Assembly: GCF_025398315.1 (NCBI RefSeq)
Contig: NZ_JAODOQ010000001.1
Location: 4,340,001-4,404,000, forward strand
DNA from: Shewanella phaeophyticola
GTDB taxonomy: Bacteria; Pseudomonadota; Gammaproteobacteria; Enterobacterales; Shewanellaceae
Length of the DNA: 64,000 nucleotides
Direction of reading: 5' to 3'
The notes under the pieces were generated by a model. It did not search any database. It was not told the DNA's origin and was given only the letters and a program-made list of their open reading frames with translations. The first letter of the stretch is position 1. Every line of letters starts with the position of its first letter. This document shows, one piece after another, positions 62,113 through 64,000 of the stretch. Both the position numbers and the translations under genes were made by a program.

Positions 62113-62778
62113 GTGACCGAATCTCGTATCGATTTCCGTAAGGCAAAGTTTTTAATCAGTGCGCCTGATATTGCGCATTTAGATCAGTATCTTCCTGGGG
62201 ATATCGGGGTTGAGATTGCTTTTGCTGGACGCTCAAACGCAGGTAAATCAAGTGCATTAAATGCGCTTACTGAACAAAAAAGTTTAGCTCGTACCAGTAA
62301 AACCCCAGGTCGTACCCAGTTGATTAACGTTTTTGAGTTGGATGCTGATCGCCGTTTAGTGGATTTACCGGGTTATGGTTTCGCCCAAGTACCGTTAGCG
62401 CTTAAAAACAAATGGCAGCAAGCATTAGGCGAATATTTGCAAAAGCGTGCTTGTTTAAGTGGTGTGGTGGTATTGATGGATATTCGTCATCCGCTTAAAG
62501 ATCTTGATATGCAAATGATTGAATGGGCTGTATTAAGCAACATCCCTGTATTAGCCTTGTTAACCAAGGCTGATAAATTGACCCAAAGCATTAAAATGAA
62601 AACCGTTAACGAAGTGCGTAAAGCATTAGCTGACTATGGTGATAAAGTACAAGTTGAACCGTTTTCGTCATTAAAAGGCACTGGTAAGCCAAAGGTGTTG
62701 AGTGTCTTAAATGACTGGTGTCACCCAGCATGGTTGCCTGAGCAGCAAGCGTTACGTGAGCAAGCCGAGCAAGAATAA
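62113..62778 (+). CDS. engB: Ribosome biogenesis GTPase EngB (YihA)
   Basis: 221 residues from GTG 62113 (GGAGTGACTA before it). Walker A AGRSNAGKSSALNAL, switch TSKTPGRTQLINVF, Walker B VDLPGYGFAQVP, and the G4/G5 motifs TKADKL and SSLKGTG. It assists assembly of the large ribosomal subunit. It is divergent from cytochrome c4 and convergent with the Spot 42 and polA genes. Confidence 0.96.
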   Translation: MTESRIDFRKAKFLISAPDIAHLDQYLPGDIGVEIAFAGRSNAGKSSALNALTEQKSLARTSKTPGRTQLINVFELDADRRLVDLPGYGFAQVPLALKNKWQQALGEYLQKRACLSGVVVLMDIRHPLKDLDMQMIEWAVLSNIPVLALLTKADKLTQSIKMKTVNEVRKALADYGDKVQVEPFSSLKGTGKPKVLSVLNDWCHPAWLPEQQALREQAEQE

Positions 62779-62809
62779 TGTTGATGAAATAAAACCAGAC
62801 ACCTTGAAA

Positions 62810-62836
62810 TAACCGACGTTGAGTCGGTTTTTTTAT
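62810..62836 (+). terminator. Terminator of engB
   Basis: AACCGAC-GTTGA-GTCGGTT followed by T7. Confidence 0.85.
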
Positions 62837-63041
62837 TTGTTTTTGATGAAAATCATCCAAAAAAAACCGACGGCCAAATGGCTATCGGTACAAAAATTAG
62901 CTCTTTTGGGGAGAAGCTAAATTCAACAAGACTCAAGTGTCATCAACTCAATTTGACGACCCTCAATGACCATAGAATAACTGCTTTTTTTATAAAGTTA
63001 AAGTATTTACTCTAAATATATTTTTAAGCGAAAAAAAAACC

Positions 63042-63150
63042 AAAAAAAAGCCCCAGCAACCTAAGTTGCTGGGGCGCCGAATTTGGCTAGTCACTATTGC
63101 TAGTGAAATAAAGGTTTGAAAGATTGAACATCTTAACCTCTGTACCCTAC
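63042..63150 (-). ncRNA. spf: Spot 42 small RNA
   Basis: On the minus strand, the RNA starts GTAGGGTACAGAGGTTAAGA at 63150 and continues TGTTCAATCTTTCAAACCTT, matching the highly conserved 5' part of Spot 42. It ends in the terminator GCCCCAGCAAC...GTTGCTGGGGC followed by a T run. A -10 like TATTAT is about 12 bp before the start. Its place between polA and engB is the classical one. It is an Hfq-binding RNA, repressed by CRP-cAMP in enterics, that regulates carbon-use genes by base pairing. Confidence 0.96.
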
Positions 63151-63335
63151 GAATGAGATAATAGCGCATTCGCCTTAAAATGAAAAACTGTTTTTCATAA
63201 AAAGACACAATAACTGTGAGTTTGACCTCAAATCGTTGCTTGTTTGTTAACCAGAGCGACAAGCTGTTATCAGTTTTATGCTGATATGAACACAAGATTA
63301 GTCGTTTTAAGAGATGCTTTGACGCCTTAAACAAT

Positions 63336-63362
63336 AATGCCGCATTGAGACAATGCGGCATT
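63336..63362 (-). terminator. Hairpin after polA
   Basis: AATGCCGCATTG-AGA-CAATGCGGCATT, a perfect 12 bp stem about 40 bp past the polA stop; the T tract is weak on the polA side. Confidence 0.65.
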
Positions 63363-63403
63363 GTTGTTCAGTCTGCCCCTAAGGAGGTGTGACAATATTA
63401 GCT

Positions 63404-64000
63404 TTAGTGGGCTTGGTCCCAGTTGTCGCCTATTCCCGCCTCTGCCAGCAATGGCACATCAAGTGATGCAGCCTGTGCCATTAGGTCGCACACTTTGCTT
63501 TTAAGTGCTTCAGCTTGTGTTGCATCAACTTCAAATACCAATTCATCGTGTACCTGCATAATGAGGGTGATTTCACCTTGTGTGTCTTGATTAATCCACT
63601 GGTGAATCGCAATCATGGCTTTTTTGATGATATCAGCGGCGGTGCCTTGCATCGGCGCGTTAATCGCTGCGCGTTCAGCGGCTTGGCGGCGCATTGCATT
63701 ACGGTCGTTAATTTCTGGTAGGTATAAACGGCGGCCAAACAGTGTTGATACATAACCTTGTTCGGCGGCATCAGCACGTGTTTCTTCCATGTATTTTAAG
63801 ACACCAGGATAGCGAGCAAAATAAGTGTCGATGTAGGTTTGTGCTTCGTTACGCGGAATATCTAATTGTTTGGCTAAACCAAACGCAGACATACCGTAAA
63901 TTAAGCCAAAATTAACGGCTTTAGCACGGCGACGCTGTTCGGTGGTGACTTCTTCAAAGTGAACACCAAACACTTCAGCTGCGGTGGCTCTATGAATGTC
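63404..64000 (-). CDS. polA: DNA polymerase I, C-terminal part (cut by window edge)
   Basis: The last ~198 residues of Pol I polymerase domain A. The O-helix motif RRRAKAVNFGLIYGMSAFGLAKQL, the O1 region RYPGVLKYMEETRADA, RRLYLPEINDRNAMRRQAAERAAINAPMQGTAADIIKKAMI, and motif C MQVHDELVFEV with its catalytic Asp-Glu are all intact. The frame runs open to the window edge (DIHRATAAEVFGVHFEE), so the 5' part lies beyond. Pol I fills gaps and removes RNA primers in replication and repair. Confidence 0.97.
   Translation of the reverse strand, partial: DIHRATAAEVFGVHFEEVTTEQRRRAKAVNFGLIYGMSAFGLAKQLDIPRNEAQTYIDTYFARYPGVLKYMEETRADAAEQGYVSTLFGRRLYLPEINDRNAMRRQAAERAAINAPMQGTAADIIKKAMIAIHQWINQDTQGEITLIMQVHDELVFEVDATQAEALKSKVCDLMAQAASLDVPLLAEAGIGDNWDQAH

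Noticed and set aside
62606..62860. Open frame opposite engB
   Set aside because: Shadow of the conserved engB coding frame.
63042..63361. 123-codon leftward open frame at 62990-63361
   Set aside because: It covers the Spot 42 RNA and the polA terminator, whose conserved features explain the sequence.

Overview
The window reads as chromosomal DNA of a Shewanella-like marine gammaproteobacterium. The evidence is the order cytochrome c4 - engB - Spot 42 RNA - polA at the right end, a split fumarate-reductase-type flavoprotein with a tetraheme cytochrome c, the hutI/hutC/hutU/hutH histidine-utilisation block, yihI, an ArsJ-type arsenate resistance operon, and many miniature inverted-repeat elements. 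No rRNA, tRNA or CRISPR array was found.

Layout. 1-5187 is an AT-rich accessory block: a TetR regulator (cut by the window edge), an outer-membrane porin-like protein (frameshifted), a Tat-exported FAD reductase, a periplasmic tetraheme cytochrome and an MFS transporter. Together they look like a periplasmic respiratory reductase for an unsaturated organic acid. 5221-7801 holds a CDF metal exporter with a MarR regulator, and an alpha/beta hydrolase. 7930-11640 is an arsenate operon: an ArsC-ArsR fusion, a tyrosine-phosphatase-like protein, an arsenate-linked GAPDH and ArsJ. 11972-14114 has small envelope proteins and a phosphatase-lipid-kinase fusion. 14120-16549 is an unknown gene between two inverted copies of a roughly 400 bp repeat. 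16607-21310 has a sigma-54 activator, stress-type proteins, a TetR regulator and an NlpC/P60 lipoprotein. 21398-26814 is an RND efflux pair with a divergent TetR gene and three identical-type operators.

26968-35006 holds an orphan pilin, mog, two ABC-2 exporter systems and an S33 peptidase. 35146-39039 is lipid and acyl-CoA metabolism (FadD-type ligase, lipase, two thioesterases, a GNAT protein). 39138-41027 is a repeat-rich spot: a 47 bp tandem array inside a terminal-inverted-repeat element, next to an IS3-family insertion sequence. 41192-48809 has mtnC, an odd hydrolase, a DUF1778/GNAT toxin-antitoxin pair, an amidohydrolase, a small lipoprotein, a periplasmic haloacid dehalogenase-like protein and three mobile repeats. 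49011-54399 is the hut locus. 54617-60196 has MscS, a hydrolase, an acyltransferase, DUF2489, yihI and a methyltransferase. 61225-64000 is core genome: cytochrome c4, engB, Spot 42 and the 3' end of polA.

The most striking signal is not a gene. At least sixteen frameshifts break fourteen conserved genes (including hutU twice, mog, an ABC ATPase at its P-loop, yihI and thioesterases). Eleven of them sit where the conserved protein needs GGGCC (Gly-Pro or Trp-Ala codons), and GGGCC/GGCCC is almost absent from the window. This is best explained by a systematic read error at a modified GGGCC motif, i.e. indirect evidence of a DNA methyltransferase, rather than by true gene decay. Frameshifted genes are listed as pseudogene, but most are probably intact in the organism.
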